A DNA stretch of 62,239 nucleotides from Candidatus Nitrotoga sp. CP45 (GTDB lineage: Bacteria; Pseudomonadota; Gammaproteobacteria; Burkholderiales; Gallionellaceae). Both the position numbers and the translations under genes were made by a program. The stretch spans positions 1 through 62,239 of the forward strand of contig CAMCFJ010000014.1 in the NCBI GenBank assembly GCA_945874105.1, written 5' to 3'. This document shows, piece by piece, positions 36,162 to 46,642 of the stretch. How positions within the stretch are numbered: position 1 is the stretch's first letter; each line of letters begins with the position of its first letter. The notes beneath the pieces were generated by a model. The model was given only the letters and a program-made list of their open reading frames with translations. It was not told where the DNA came from and searched no databases.

Positions 36162-37243
36162 CGCAATTTCAGCGTCGTCAATCCGACTAATACCAACATC
36201 ATCGAAATAATCCAAAACCGAACAACTACTTGATTCTCTTTCCAGCCCTTCAATTCATAATGATGATGGAGTGGTGCCATGCGAAAGATGCGCTTGCCAG
36301 TCAGCTTGAAAGAAGCCACCTGGATGATCACTGACAGCGTTTCCAGCACGAACACCCCACCCATGATGAGCAACACGATTTCCTGGCGCACGATTACCGC
36401 TACCGTGCCGAGTGCAGCGCCCAGCGCCAGCGCACCTACGTCGCCCATGAACACTTCTGCCGGATAAGCGTTAAACCACAAGAAAGCCAACCCCGCGCCC
36501 GCAATTGCGCCGCAGAACACCGCCAATTCGCTCGCGCCAGGAACATGTGGCATGCCAAGATACTTGGCGAACACGGCATGACCCGCAACATAAGCGAAGA
36601 TCGCCAGCGCGCTGCTGATCATCACCGTGGGCATGATCGCCAAGCCGTCCAGACCATCGGTCAAATTGACTGCGTTACTGGTGCCAACGATAACCAGGTA
36701 GGCCAGCAGAATGAAAGTGAATGCTGCCAGCGGAAAAACCAGATGCTTGAAGAAGGGCACGATAAGTTCGGTATGCGCAGGCAGGCTGGCGTGCTGCCAC
36801 AGGTACGCCGCTACGATCACTGCAATGATGGATTGCCAGAATATTTTGGTTTTGGCAGATAGCCCCTTGGGGTTGCGATGAACCACTTTGCGGTAGTCGT
36901 CGACCCAGCCGATCGCGCCGAAACTCAATGTGGTGAGCAACACCACCCATACATATGTATTGCTCAGATCGGCCCACAATAATGTGGTGATGGCGATCGA
37001 GGTGAGAATTAACGCCCCCCCCATGGTTGGCGTGCCAGCTTTTATCAGATGTGTCTGCGGACCGTCATCCCGTACCGCTTGGCCAATTTTATAGGCGGTC
37101 AGCTTGCGTATCATCATCGGTCCGACCAGGAAGGAAATGGATAACGCAGTCATCGCAGCCAGCACGGCACGCAGCGTGATGTAATTGAATACGCTGAAAC
37201 CACTGACATATTGCGATAACCATTGCGCCAATTTAAGTAACAT
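36158..37243 (-). CDS. mraY: Phospho-N-acetylmuramoyl-pentapeptide transferase
   Basis: A 361-residue, ten-helix membrane enzyme that makes lipid I on undecaprenyl phosphate. Motifs are [20 protein letters not shown] (catalytic aspartates), [14 protein letters not shown] and the C-terminal [15 protein letters not shown] histidine-rich loop. It overlaps murF by 11 bases. Confidence 0.97.
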   Translation of the reverse strand: MLLKLAQWLSQYVSGFSVFNYITLRAVLAAMTALSISFLVGPMMIRKLTAYKIGQAVRDDGPQTHLIKAGTPTMGGALILTSIAITTLLWADLSNTYVWVVLLTTLSFGAIGWVDDYRKVVHRNPKGLSAKTKIFWQSIIAVIVAAYLWQHASLPAHTELIVPFFKHLVFPLAAFTFILLAYLVIVGTSNAVNLTDGLDGLAIMPTVMISSALAIFAYVAGHAVFAKYLGMPHVPGASELAVFCGAIAGAGLAFLWFNAYPAEVFMGDVGALALGAALGTVAVIVRQEIVLLIMGGVFVLETLSVIIQVASFKLTGKRIFRMAPLHHHYELKGWKENQVVVRFWIISMMLVLVGLTTLKLR

Positions 37244-38693
37244 TTTTGTTTCTTTCGGCTGGTCGGTTAAGGGGATTGGAAATCTGGTGAAGATTGTGCA
37301 TGGGCGCTTCTTTGCTTTTTTCCTCCCGCACCTTATTTGTTCCAGTGCAGTGCTGCACTACCCGCTCCATGCGCATGAAGCGCGAGCCCTTCACCAGTAC
37401 CGTGCTATCAGCATCCAAATTTTTGTCCAGCACGGCGAATAAATCCTCAATGCGTTCAAAGTGGCGAGCGCCTGAGCCGAACTCATGTACCGCATGAAGT
37501 GTCAATGTGCCCAGTGCCAATAGCTGGTTCACCCCCAAACGGAGGGCTTCTGCGCCAATTTCGCGATGGAGGCGTACGGCATCCTCTCCTAGTTCTCCCA
37601 TGTCGCCCAGTACCAGGATCTTTTTACCGGCGCTCTGCGCCAATACCTCGAGCGCGGCGTGCAGTGAGGCCGGATTGGCGTTGTAGCTGTCATCTATCAG
37701 CATCGCACCATGCAGTGCAGTTTTACGCTGCAAACGAGCGGCCACGCCAGAAAAATTTTCCAGCCCCGCTACAATCGCTGGCAAGGGTACGTGCAAGGCC
37801 AACGCTGCGGCAGTAGCGGCCAGCGCGTTGCGGACGTTGTGCTCCCCCGGTACTTGCAACTGTGTACTGAAGCTACCCTGCGGCATGCTCATTTCGATAT
37901 ATGCGCCATAGCCCTTTACCTGCCATTGCGCATGTACCGCGCCATTCTTTCCCAGACCGAATTCAATAATCGCATGGCCGTCTGCCAACTCGCGCCATAG
38001 CGGTGCATAAGCGTCATCGGCATTAATGACCGCAGTGCCTTGCGGCGACAACCCTGTGAAAACTTCGCCTTTAGCGCGTGCCACCGCGTCCACCGAACCC
38101 AGTCCGGACAGATGTGCGCTGCCCGCGTTGTTGACGATGGCGACATCCGGCCGTGCCAGCCGGGTCAGGTATTCAATTTCTCCCGTATGGTTCATGCCCA
38201 TCTCGATTACCGCATAGCGATGCACGGCTCTCAGCTTGAGCAAGGTAAGTGGCATACCAATGTCATTGTTGAGATTTCCAATTGTTGCCAACACAGTGCC
38301 ATCATCAGCTGTTGCCGCGCGCAATATGCTGGCCAACATTTCCTTTACCGTGGTCTTGCCATTGCTGCCGGTCACGGCGATCACGGGGATGTTGAACTGC
38401 GCCCGCCAATGAGCTGCCAGACGACCTAATGCCAGGCGCGTGTCTTCGACCAGCAGCAATGGGCAAGGTGACTCAACGCCCCGATAACTTGTGGTTTTTA
38501 CCAATGCTGCGATTGCACCGCTTTGAGTGGCGCTGGCAACAAATGCAGCGCCGTCGTAATTTTCTCCTTGCAACGCTACAAATAGATCGCCTGCATTAAT
38601 CGTTCGACTATCACTGGACACGGAGGTAAACAATACATCGTGGCCGACAAGCTCGCAGCCCAACACCTGCGCGGCCTGCGATAGCAGCATCAT
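37233..38693 (-). CDS. murF: UDP-N-acetylmuramoyl-tripeptide--D-alanyl-D-alanine ligase
   Basis: A 486-residue Mur ligase that adds D-Ala-D-Ala. The ATP loop [16 protein letters not shown] and the [18 protein letters not shown] motif are characteristic. Compared with E. coli MurF (452 aa), the C-terminus has about 25-30 extra residues (after MERVVQ) of low complexity. ATGA overlap with murE. Confidence 0.96.
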   Translation of the reverse strand: MMLLSQAAQVLGCELVGHDVLFTSVSSDSRTINAGDLFVALQGENYDGAAFVASATQSGAIAALVKTTSYRGVESPCPLLLVEDTRLALGRLAAHWRAQFNIPVIAVTGSNGKTTVKEMLASILRAATADDGTVLATIGNLNNDIGMPLTLLKLRAVHRYAVIEMGMNHTGEIEYLTRLARPDVAIVNNAGSAHLSGLGSVDAVARAKGEVFTGLSPQGTAVINADDAYAPLWRELADGHAIIEFGLGKNGAVHAQWQVKGYGAYIEMSMPQGSFSTQLQVPGEHNVRNALAATAAALALHVPLPAIVAGLENFSGVAARLQRKTALHGAMLIDDSYNANPASLHAALEVLAQSAGKKILVLGDMGELGEDAVRLHREIGAEALRLGVNQLLALGTLTLHAVHEFGSGARHFERIEDLFAVLDKNLDADSTVLVKGSRFMRMERVVQHCTGTNKVREEKSKEAPMHNLHQISNPLNRPAERNKNVT

Positions 38694-40237
38694 GCCCGCC
38701 CCTCATCGCGCCAAGCCAACAACGCGCGCTGTGCGACCTCGGCGTCGCTGAATGGATATTTCACACCTTTGATTTCCTGGTACGTCTCGTGCCCTTTACC
38801 GGCAATCAATACGATATCCGCCGCATGCGCGCTGAGCACTGCTTGTGCGATGGCCGAGGCGCGATCTTCGATGATTTGGTATGTGCCGTTCGATTTCCTT
38901 TTTCCAGAGGTAATGCCGGAGACAATGGCTGCGATAATGTCGAGTGGCGCTTCGCTGCGCGGGTTGTCGCTGGTAATAATAGAGATGTCTGCCAATTTGG
39001 CCGCGATAGCCCCCATCATCGGGCGTTTGCCTCGGTCGCGGTCGCCGCCACAACCGAACACACAAATCAGTTTGCCGCCGCAAGCCCCGACTGGTTCACG
39101 TCCGACCAGTTCACTTCCGACCACTTCACGCACGGCCTGCAACACTTTTTCCAGTGCATCCGGGGTATGTGCATAGTCCACCACCACAGTGGGGCGGTCG
39201 CCGCCATCGCCAAAAGTCTGCATACGTCCGGGCACCGCGCTGATACGCGACAATTCGTGCAGCGCATTGCTTAACGTCACGCCGCTCACCAGCAATACCG
39301 CCAGAACGCCTAACAGATTGGCAACATTGAAGCGCCCGATTAGTGTGTTATGTAGCTCACCACCGCCCCAGCTGGAGTGTATTTGCAGGCTGAACCCATG
39401 CACATTCATGTGTAATGCACCACCGTAAACCATGCGTACACCGAGGCGCTCGGCCAAGGCCAAAGCGGCATCGGTTAGACCGTAGCCCACCACTTCCACG
39501 CCTTTGTCCTGCAGTTGTTCAGCAAGCTCGACACCAAATGCATCGTCCAGGTTGAGTACAATGTATTTAAGCGTTTGCCAATCGAATAAGCGCCGCTTGG
39601 CCGCCGCATAGCTTTGCATGTCACCGTGATAATCGAGATGGTCTCGGCTGAGATTGGTAAGCAGCGCGACATCGAATTGCAACCCATTCACGCGTCCCTG
39701 TTCCAAAGCATGAGAGGACACTTCCATTGCGACAGCCTGCGCGTCATGTGCGAGATAATCGGCTAACAATTCGTGCAGGCGGATGGCATCGGGTGTGGTG
39801 TTCAGAGTGGGCTGCAAAGCAGATTGGAATCCGTTACCCAAGGTTCCGATCAGCGCAGTTTTTTTGCCCAGTGCGCAAAACGATTGTGCAATCCAGTGGC
39901 AGCAAGATGTCTTGCCATTGGTGCCGGTGATACCAACCATCCACAATTTTTGCGAAGGGCTGCCATATACATGGTCAGCAATCTCTCCGGCATGATGGCG
40001 CAGATCGGCAACTGCCAAATTGGGGAGCTGCCATGCTTCATTCCAGCTAAAACCGTGCGCTTCCCAGATCACCGCATTGGCACCATTTGCGATAGCTTGC
40101 TTGATGAATTGACGTCCGTCTGCCTTGCTGCCGGGGTAGGCGATGAAGGTATCGCCTGGTGCAACCGCGCGGCTATCCGTCACTAGCCGTGTGATCTTTA
40201 CGCCGAGGGAGGTAATGAGGTCGGAATGGAAGCTCAC
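38690..40237 (-). CDS. murE: UDP-N-acetylmuramoylalanyl-D-glutamate--meso-diaminopimelate ligase
   Basis: A 515-residue Mur ligase. The ATP loop is GITGTNGKTSCCHWIAQS. The motif SDNPRSEAP marks meso-diaminopimelate rather than lysine specificity, which fits a Gram-negative wall. ATGA overlap with ftsI. Confidence 0.97.
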   Translation of the reverse strand: MSFHSDLITSLGVKITRLVTDSRAVAPGDTFIAYPGSKADGRQFIKQAIANGANAVIWEAHGFSWNEAWQLPNLAVADLRHHAGEIADHVYGSPSQKLWMVGITGTNGKTSCCHWIAQSFCALGKKTALIGTLGNGFQSALQPTLNTTPDAIRLHELLADYLAHDAQAVAMEVSSHALEQGRVNGLQFDVALLTNLSRDHLDYHGDMQSYAAAKRRLFDWQTLKYIVLNLDDAFGVELAEQLQDKGVEVVGYGLTDAALALAERLGVRMVYGGALHMNVHGFSLQIHSSWGGGELHNTLIGRFNVANLLGVLAVLLVSGVTLSNALHELSRISAVPGRMQTFGDGGDRPTVVVDYAHTPDALEKVLQAVREVVGSELVGREPVGACGGKLICVFGCGGDRDRGKRPMMGAIAAKLADISIITSDNPRSEAPLDIIAAIVSGITSGKRKSNGTYQIIEDRASAIAQAVLSAHAADIVLIAGKGHETYQEIKGVKYPFSDAEVAQRALLAWRDEGRA

Positions 40238-41967
40238 ACTTCCTCCTTCACGATATCGGCAGATGGCGGCGTTAATACATTTCCGAGCTGTGTATCGTTA
40301 GGCACGTTGAGCAGGCGTAGCGACGCCCCCATCACATTACTGAATACCGGTGCTGCGACCAAGCCACCGTAATACTGGCCTTTATTCGGCTCGTTGATCA
40401 TCACTGCCACGATTAGTTGTGGGCTGGACGCGGGCGCCAATCCGACAAAAGAAGAAATATAACGATTGATGTAGCGCCCCCCCTCCAGCTTGTGCGCAGT
40501 ACCAGTTTTGCCCGCTACGCGGTAGCCATTGATCTGTGCCAACGGCGCGGTGCCACCTGGCAGAGTCGCCAGTTCCAGCATCTTGAGTATTTCGCGCGCG
40601 GTGGCATCCGAATATACTTTCTTGCCGCCCACAGGTGCGTCCAGCTTAAGCCATGACACTGGTTTCAATTCACCATGGTTGGCAAATATGGTATAGGCGC
40701 GCGCCAGCTGCAACAGGCTGACGGAAATGCCGTGGCCATAGGAAAGGGTGGCCTGCTCAATGGGCCGCCACCTCTTGTAATCGCGTAATTTACCGACCGC
40801 TTCACCGGGGAAACCGCTGCCGGCCTGCGTACCAAAGCCGCTGTCGTTCAGGCTTTGCCAGAGTGCTTCTGGCGGCAACGATAGTGCAATCTTGGCCGCG
40901 CCGACATTACTGGATTTCTGAATCACCTGCGCCACCGTGAGTGATTTTTCGGGATGGGTGTCATGAATTTTGTGACCGCCGACCAGCATTACCCCGTTCT
41001 CGGTATTAATAACGGTTTGTGGCGTCACATTACCTGCCTCCAGCGCCGCTGCCACGGTGAACGGCTTGAGCGTGGAGCCCGGTTCGAACAGGTCAGTTAC
41101 AGCATGGTTGCGTAGCAACTGAAGGTTGGGCTTGACGCGATTATTAGGGTTGTAACTTGGCCAATTGGCCAGCGCCAATACTTCGCCGCTTCTAGCATCT
41201 AGCACTACGATGGAGCCGGCTTTGGCATTATGTTGTTCGACCGCCAGCTTTATTTCCCGGTAAGCCAGATATTGGATTTTGCTGTCTATACTCAGCACCA
41301 GATTGCTGCCCGGTTTGGGCGTGCGAATGCTGGCGACGTCTTCGACAATATGGCCCTTGCGATCCTTGATTACGCGTTGACTGCCCGTTTTGCCACCGAG
41401 CTGACCCTGTAATGCCAGCTCCAGCCCTTCCTGACCGTTGTCGTCCACGTCAGTGAAACCGAGCAGATGCGCGGTTATGTCCCCGCCCGGGTAATAGCGG
41501 CGATATTCACGCCGTAGCGAAACACCGGGCATACCCAGCTTCACGATTTTTTCCGCCTGATCGGGCGGTAATTGGCGCTGGAGAGGAACAAAATCACGCG
41601 ACGTGTCGAATAAAAGACTTTTCACTTCTTCTGCATCCATGCCCAAGACCCGCGCTAACTGATGCACTTGTTGTGGTGTCGCTTCCACATCCTGCGGGTT
41701 AACCCCAATGGATTCCACAGGCGTGCTGATGGCGAGCGGCTCCCCATTGCGGTCGGCAATCATGCCGCGGTGTGCGCTAATGTCTATGACACGGCTGGAA
41801 CTTGCATTCCCTTTCTTCTGCAGGAAATTCTTTTGGATGCCTTGCAAATACACTGCGCGTACGATCAATGCACCCAGGCCAGATAGCAACAGCACAAATA
41901 ATAGTCGGGAACGCCACGGCGGTAATGTTGTAATCCTTGCGGCCTGTATATTGCTGGAGTAATTCAT
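40234..41967 (-). CDS. ftsI: Septal peptidoglycan transpeptidase FtsI (PBP3)
   Basis: A 577-residue class B penicillin-binding protein. It has one N-terminal helix (about 20-40), a pedestal domain, and a transpeptidase domain with SxxK in FEPGSTLKPFTVA, SxN in IQKSSNVGAAK and KTG in AGKTGTAHKLEGG. ATGA overlap with ftsL. It works with FtsW. Confidence 0.97.
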   Translation of the reverse strand: MNYSSNIQAARITTLPPWRSRLLFVLLLSGLGALIVRAVYLQGIQKNFLQKKGNASSSRVIDISAHRGMIADRNGEPLAISTPVESIGVNPQDVEATPQQVHQLARVLGMDAEEVKSLLFDTSRDFVPLQRQLPPDQAEKIVKLGMPGVSLRREYRRYYPGGDITAHLLGFTDVDDNGQEGLELALQGQLGGKTGSQRVIKDRKGHIVEDVASIRTPKPGSNLVLSIDSKIQYLAYREIKLAVEQHNAKAGSIVVLDARSGEVLALANWPSYNPNNRVKPNLQLLRNHAVTDLFEPGSTLKPFTVAAALEAGNVTPQTVINTENGVMLVGGHKIHDTHPEKSLTVAQVIQKSSNVGAAKIALSLPPEALWQSLNDSGFGTQAGSGFPGEAVGKLRDYKRWRPIEQATLSYGHGISVSLLQLARAYTIFANHGELKPVSWLKLDAPVGGKKVYSDATAREILKMLELATLPGGTAPLAQINGYRVAGKTGTAHKLEGGRYINRYISSFVGLAPASSPQLIVAVMINEPNKGQYYGGLVAAPVFSNVMGASLRLLNVPNDTQLGNVLTPPSADIVKEEV

Positions 41968-42254
41968 GGTTGCGTTAAGGATTTATTCAGCTTTTCAGCA
42001 CGGACAAATTGGATCTGTCGGCCTTTCGGCACCTGCATTTGCAACTTGTCGACAGCGATTTTCTCCACCCGTGCCGGCATCGCCCAGGTACTCTGCTCAA
42101 GCTGTAATTGTCCCCATTCCACTTCCATCTGCTGCGAGCGGTCCTTTTCTTTTTGTAATTCCGCAAATAATTTGCGCGCCTTGTCTTGTGAGGTCACAAC
42201 ACTCAGCGCGCAAATGATCACCATAAGCAAGAGCAATAGATGCACCCTAGTCAT
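41964..42254 (-). CDS. ftsL: Cell division protein FtsL
   Basis: A 96-residue bitopic protein with one helix (about 4-22) and a periplasmic coiled coil ([22 protein letters not shown]). The start at 42254 has GGAGAG a few bases upstream and is preferred over an ATG five codons earlier. It overlaps rsmH and links FtsI/FtsW to FtsQ/FtsB. Confidence 0.92.
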   Translation of the reverse strand: MTRVHLLLLLMVIICALSVVTSQDKARKLFAELQKEKDRSQQMEVEWGQLQLEQSTWAMPARVEKIAVDKLQMQVPKGRQIQFVRAEKLNKSLTQP

Positions 42255-43206
42255 GTGTCTCTCCTGCACGTTCTGCTACGCGCATCACTGCACTCCGCGC
42301 CCGAGGGTTGGTTGCCACCTCCTGCGAAGTGGCATGAATTGCTTTGCCAACCAGGCGCAGCCTACCTTTTGGTATATCTGCGGCGCGAATCGGCAAATTA
42401 CGCGGCAACTTATCGCCCTGCGCCATGTCGCGCAGAAAATGTTTGACCATCCGGTCTTCAAGAGAATGGAAACTGATGACCACGATACGTCCTCCTGGCC
42501 TTAGGCAATCCACACACTGCGGGAGAATCCGCGCAATTTCTTCGAGTTCCTGGTTGAGGTAAATCCGTATAGCTTGAAAGGTACGTGTCGCCGGATTTTT
42601 CCCGGGCTCACGTGTGCGCACGGCCTGAGCAATAATTTCGCTGAGCTGACGTGTGGTGGTAATAGATTTTTCCTGGCGTGCAGCAACAAGCGCTCTTGCA
42701 ATCTGTGCAGCAAACCGTTCCTCGCCATAGTCACGTATCACCTCTCCAAGCAAGCATTCATCTACGATGGCCAGCCATTCCGCTGCGGTTTGTCCGCTGC
42801 TGGTGTCCATGCGCATGTCCAGCGGCGCGTCGAAACGGAAGCTGAAGCCGCGTTGCTCATCATCCAACTGCGGCGAAGACACCCCCAAATCGAGCAACAC
42901 GCCGTCCACTTTTTCAACCGCCAGTTCGCCCAGCAACTCGGTCAATCGCGCGAATCCGCTGTGCACCATGACAAAACGTGGATCAGTAATTGCCTGCCCC
43001 GCAGCTACTGCCTCAGGATCCTTATCCAACGCAATCAAACGACCCCTCGCGCCCAGCTTTTGCAGTATCAGCTGACTGTGTCCACCGCGCCCGAACGTGC
43101 CATCCACATAGACACCATCCGGTTTAATCTGCAATGCCTCAATGGCTTCGTGCAATAAAACTGTTTCATGCAATGGTTTGGGTGTGTGTGATAAGCAACC
43201 ACTCAC
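42247..43206 (-). CDS. rsmH: 16S rRNA (cytosine-1402-N4)-methyltransferase
   Basis: A 319-residue methyltransferase (MraW). The AdoMet site reads [18 protein letters not shown], and [16 protein letters not shown] and [14 protein letters not shown] are family blocks. The start is a GTG at 43206 that overlaps the mraZ stop (GTGA). The longer open frame to 43281 overlaps mraZ and has no family similarity in its first residues. Confidence 0.95.
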   Translation of the reverse strand: MSGCLSHTPKPLHETVLLHEAIEALQIKPDGVYVDGTFGRGGHSQLILQKLGARGRLIALDKDPEAVAAGQAITDPRFVMVHSGFARLTELLGELAVEKVDGVLLDLGVSSPQLDDEQRGFSFRFDAPLDMRMDTSSGQTAAEWLAIVDECLLGEVIRDYGEERFAAQIARALVAARQEKSITTTRQLSEIIAQAVRTREPGKNPATRTFQAIRIYLNQELEEIARILPQCVDCLRPGGRIVVISFHSLEDRMVKHFLRDMAQGDKLPRNLPIRAADIPKGRLRLVGKAIHATSQEVATNPRARSAVMRVAERAGETHD

Positions 43207-43649
43207 AACGTGAACCCCTCCAGTTCCGGAGGAAGTTCGCCATGAGCAAACGACAACGCCATTTCCTGCTGCGCTGTCCATTTCGCCTCATCCCACAATT
43301 CGAGTTTGTTGCCTTGGCCAATCAGCATCACGCGCTTATCCAGCGTCGCATAGCTGCGCAAGGCAGGAGAAATCAGTATGCGTCCCGCCGCATCCATTTC
43401 GACATCTTCGGCGTAACCAATCAGGCGGCGTTGTAACGCGCGTATGCGCGGATTAAGAGAGGATAGTTTTAGTAACTTGTCGCGTATCGGTTGCCATTCG
43501 GGCTGCGGATAACACAGCAAGCAACCATCCGCATCAGCAGTCAGTACTAACTGACTGGCGAAATGAGCAAGCAAGATGTCGCGATGCCGGGCCGGTATCG
43601 CGAGCCTACCTTTGCTATCCAGACTGAGTTGTGTAGCTCCCTGAAACAT
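43203..43649 (-). CDS. mraZ: Transcriptional regulator MraZ
   Basis: A 148-residue AbrB-fold repressor of the dcw operon. Two repeats of the fold contain [14 protein letters not shown] and [13 protein letters not shown]. The start at 43649 ([11 protein letters not shown]) matches the family, whereas the open frame to 43697 runs into the operator. MraZ probably binds the three TGGG repeats just upstream and controls the entire cluster. Confidence 0.95.
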   Translation of the reverse strand: MFQGATQLSLDSKGRLAIPARHRDILLAHFASQLVLTADADGCLLCYPQPEWQPIRDKLLKLSSLNPRIRALQRRLIGYAEDVEMDAAGRILISPALRSYATLDKRVMLIGQGNKLELWDEAKWTAQQEMALSFAHGELPPELEGFTL

Positions 43650-43672
43650 TATCGGAACCCTGTACTTGCCTA

Positions 43673-43696
43673 CCCACAAAAACCCACTTTTCCCCA
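43673..43696 (-). promoter_or_regulatory. MraZ operator: three TGGG direct repeats
   Basis: On the minus strand TGGG occurs at 43696-43693, 43686-43683 and 43676-43673, exactly 10 bases apart. This is the published pattern of MraZ boxes. The repeats overlap the expected transcription start, so binding would repress the promoter. Confidence 0.9.
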
Positions 43697-43705
43697 CTAC
43701 GCTTC

Positions 43706-43734
43706 ACTATATTGAAAAAAATAGGCTGGGTCAA
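43706..43734 (-). promoter_or_regulatory. Sigma-70 promoter of the dcw cluster
   Basis: On the minus strand TTGACC (43734-43729) and TATAGT (43711-43706) are separated by exactly 17 bases. The -10 element lies about 10 bases before the first MraZ repeat. Confidence 0.78.
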
Positions 43735-44047
43735 GCAATAAAACAATATTTTTCTTTGCGCGACAAGCAGTTAGAGCTGAAAGTTGATGTTGCAGTAATT
43801 TCTTTAAAAAAGAATGGATTGCACAAAAAAGCTAAAGCTGTTTATGATATTTTTGTGGTTTGCGGGGCTGTCACGTCTGCGGAATTGGATAAGGTATCTG
43901 AGGTTGTTTTTGTTTCATTCAAATGAAAGCAAAAACTGGGTAGAAGCGATCTTTTGGCAGTGATATTTTTTATGACGGCTTGTTTTTAGAGGCGGCCTAA
44001 AGCCGTTTTCATCAAGATCATCAAATCTTGAATATTTATCGAAATCA

Positions 44048-44399
44048 AGTGAAGCCAGCCGGTAAGCCGGGTTCTGTCGTGGACAGTCATTCCTCTAGGC
44101 GTTTCGTTACCTGACGCTCAAGCGACCTACCCGCAGGCGACGCGAGCCACGTCATTACCTGCCTATTTGGTCTTGCTCCAGATGGAGTTTACCGTGCCGT
44201 CCGTGTTACCACGTCCGCGGTGGGCTCTTACCCCGCCGTTTCACCATCGCCGTTTCCTTGCGGAACTTGGGCAGACTATTCTCTGTGGCACTTGTCATCA
44301 CCTCACGGTGTCCGGCCATTAACCGGCATCTTGCTCTATGGAGCCCGGACTTTCCTCCCCGCCCATGCTTGCGGACGCGGCGACTGTCTAGCCAGCTTC
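44048..44399 (-). ncRNA. rnpB: RNase P RNA (bacterial class A)
   Basis: Read on the minus strand, it begins GAAGCTGGCTAGACAGTCGC and contains the conserved GAGGAAAGTCCGGGCTCCATAG, CGGTAAACTCCA and GACTGTCCACGACAGAACCC blocks. It ends with GGCTTACCGGCTGGCTTC, which pairs with the 5' end to close helix P1. The length of about 352 bases and the order of elements match the E. coli M1 RNA pattern. Confidence 0.96.
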
Positions 44400-44636
44400 A
44401 CAGAGAGTTTAACATGGTGTAGAAATTCATCTCGGGAAATAGATTCCAAGACTCATTCCAGGTTGGAAGAGGCTGGGGATATGAACATCTAAATATGTAG
44501 GTGAAATTACACTTGAGAGCAACTTGTGAATTAGCAATGCAGGCCATTTATTAATTGGCACGACTGTGTGGGGGAATTTTTGATGAATGCAAATAAAAAT
44601 TTAATATAAAATGCTAAAAACCTGTTAGGAGAATCC

Positions 44637-45044
44637 ATGAACTCAGAAAATTTTTATGTCGACGCTTGGTTTGCCCAAGGCATATCCTGTGACAATCTTA
44701 AACAATACGAAGAGGCAATTGAGGCGTATCGGCAAGCACTGCGTCTTAAACCAGAGTTTGCCGATGCTTGGTATAACCTGGGCATTACTTACGGCAATCT
44801 AAAAAAATACGGCCTGGCGATTCTGGCGTATGAGGAGGCGGTGCGTATTGAGCCAGAGAAGGCCAGTGCTTGGTTTAATCTGGGCGTGGCTTATTATTTC
44901 CAAGAGAAGCGGGACAAGGTGCGGGAAATTTACCAGGTTTTGCGCAAGCTTGATTTGCCTATGGCGGAAGAGTATTCAAAAGCGGTATTTACCGAATTCA
45001 AGATAAGTCCTGGTTCACACTACAGTCCAGCGCCTGACATTTGA
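44637..45044 (+). CDS. Small tetratricopeptide-repeat protein
   Basis: A 135-residue protein made of about three TPR units, each with the WxxxG...Y..A...Y..A..L.P pattern (VDAWFAQGISCDNLKQYEEA, FADAWYNLGITYGNLKKYGLA, ASAWFNLGVAYYFQEKRDKV). No signal peptide is seen, so it is probably cytoplasmic. A TTAGGAGAA site precedes the ATG. TPRs mediate protein contacts, and the partner is unknown. It lies alone and converges with livF. Confidence 0.85.
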   Translation: MNSENFYVDAWFAQGISCDNLKQYEEAIEAYRQALRLKPEFADAWYNLGITYGNLKKYGLAILAYEEAVRIEPEKASAWFNLGVAYYFQEKRDKVREIYQVLRKLDLPMAEEYSKAVFTEFKISPGSHYSPAPDI

Positions 45045-45048
45045 AAGA

Positions 45049-45774
45049 CTAACTGCCCAGATAGGCGCGGCGCACGACAGCGCTCCCCAGAAGACTGGCC
45101 GCGCTGTCGGATAATGTAATCAGACCGTTTTCCAGCACATAACCGCGATGCGCCACTTCGAGGGCAAGCTTGGCGTTTTGTTCGACCAGTAGAATTGAAA
45201 CACCCTGTGCGCAAATGTTGCGGATGGTTTCAAAAATTTTGACCACCATCATCGGTGCCAGTCCCATGCTGGGTTCATCCAGCATCAATAGTTTGGGGCG
45301 GCTCATCAACGCGCGCCCTAGTGCCATCATCTGTTGCTCGCCGCCAGACAACGTGCCGGCCAGTTGCATTTGGCGCTCGGCCAAACGCGGAAACAACTGG
45401 TAGATGTGCTGCATATCCTGCGCAATGGAGGATTTGTCGTGGCGGCAATAGGCGCCCATCAGCAAATTTTCTTTCACCGTTAGCCGCGCGAATACGCCAC
45501 GTCCTTCAGGCACTAATACTAATCCTTCTTGTATAAGTTGATGTGCGGCGTAGTGCTGCAAAGATTTGCCGCAGTAATGTATTTTGCCTGTAGATGGTAG
45601 CAAGCCAGCTAACGCCTTAAGCGTGGTGGTCTTGCCGGCCCCATTGCTGCCGATGAGTGCGACCAGTTCGCCCGGTGCTACGTCGATATCAATGCCTTTT
45701 AGTGCCTGGATGCCGCCGTAAGCTACTTTCAGATTTCGTACCTGCAACAGTGGGCTGGATTTAGAGGCAATCAT
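45049..45774 (-). CDS. livF: Branched-chain amino acid ABC transporter ATP-binding protein LivF
   Basis: A 241-residue cytoplasmic ATPase. Walker A is GSNGAGKTTTLKALAG, the signature is LSGGEQQMMALGRAL, and Walker B is KLLMLDEPSMGLAP. The start at 45774 suits the family length. The longer frame to 45951 overlaps livG and looks spurious. Substrate could be branched-chain amino acids, amides or urea. Confidence 0.93.
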   Translation of the reverse strand: MIASKSSPLLQVRNLKVAYGGIQALKGIDIDVAPGELVALIGSNGAGKTTTLKALAGLLPSTGKIHYCGKSLQHYAAHQLIQEGLVLVPEGRGVFARLTVKENLLMGAYCRHDKSSIAQDMQHIYQLFPRLAERQMQLAGTLSGGEQQMMALGRALMSRPKLLMLDEPSMGLAPMMVVKIFETIRNICAQGVSILLVEQNAKLALEVAHRGYVLENGLITLSDSAASLLGSAVVRRAYLGS

Positions 45775-45809
45775 GGTTTCGTTATGTCGGCGATATGAAG
45801 CGTCAGCTT

Positions 45810-46634
45810 TTATGATTGGATTTCTGCCTGTGCAGGAACAATGGGTTCTGTTCCCAAATAAGCCGTGATCACTGCCGGATTGCATCGAATTTTTTCTGGC
45901 ACGTCCTCGGCGATTTTTTTGCCGTAATCGAGGACTGCCACGCGGTCGCACAGACCGAGAATAAATTTTACATCGTGTTCGATGAGCAGCACTGTAATAC
46001 CGCTGGCGCGTATGGATAGTAATAATTCCTTCAGGCTTTCAGTTTCGGTAGCATTCATGCCTGCCGCTGGTTCATCCAGCGCGAGCAATTTTGGATCAGT
46101 CGCCAGTGCACGGGCGATCTCCAGCCTGCGTTGTTCGCCGTAGGACAGATTTTTGGCCAAAGTTTGGTGCGGTCGGTCTATGCCGACATAGCTCAGTAAA
46201 GTACGTGCACGCTGCACGATTGCATGTTCTTCGGCACGTGCGGTAGCGGTGCGCGCCAATGCGCCCCAGATGCCGCTGCTGGTGCGCAGGTGACGCCCGA
46301 TCATGACGTTTTCCAGGGCAGTCATATTGGCGAACAAGCGGATGTTCTGGAAGGTGCGCGCAATTCCTGCCTGTGCTAACACATGTGGTTTGCAGCGGCC
46401 GCTATACTCAGTGTTGTTAAACGTGAAACGCCCACTATCCGACTGATACAGCCCAGTCAAAATGTTGAAGAGTGTCGTTTTACCCGCACCATTTGGGCCG
46501 ATCAAGCCATAGATTTCACCACGCCGAATGTGTAGCGAAATATCGCTCAGCGCAGATAAGCCACCGAAGCGTTTGGCTACGCCGGATAGTTCGAGTAAAT
46601 TGACGTCGAATTCAGTGGGTGTTGTCATGCACAA
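45810..46634 (-). CDS. livG: Branched-chain amino acid ABC transporter ATP-binding protein LivG
   Basis: A 274-residue ATPase with Walker A GPNGAGKTTLFNILTG, the long LivG-type insertion in the helical region, signature LSYGEQRRLEIARAL and Walker B KLLALDEPAAGMN. It precedes livF by 35 bases. The true start may be the third codon (46628). Confidence 0.92.
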   Translation of the reverse strand: MCMTTPTEFDVNLLELSGVAKRFGGLSALSDISLHIRRGEIYGLIGPNGAGKTTLFNILTGLYQSDSGRFTFNNTEYSGRCKPHVLAQAGIARTFQNIRLFANMTALENVMIGRHLRTSSGIWGALARTATARAEEHAIVQRARTLLSYVGIDRPHQTLAKNLSYGEQRRLEIARALATDPKLLALDEPAAGMNATETESLKELLLSIRASGITVLLIEHDVKFILGLCDRVAVLDYGKKIAEDVPEKIRCNPAVITAYLGTEPIVPAQAEIQS

Positions 46635-46642
46635 ATATCCTG

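Noticed and set aside
43666-43926. Plus-strand frame of 86 codons starting in the mraZ promoter
   Set aside because: No ribosome site, starts within the MraZ operator and shows no family; lysine-rich composition comes from AT-rich DNA.
44220-44492. Plus-strand frame of 90 codons
   Set aside because: It lies inside the antisense of the RNase P RNA gene.
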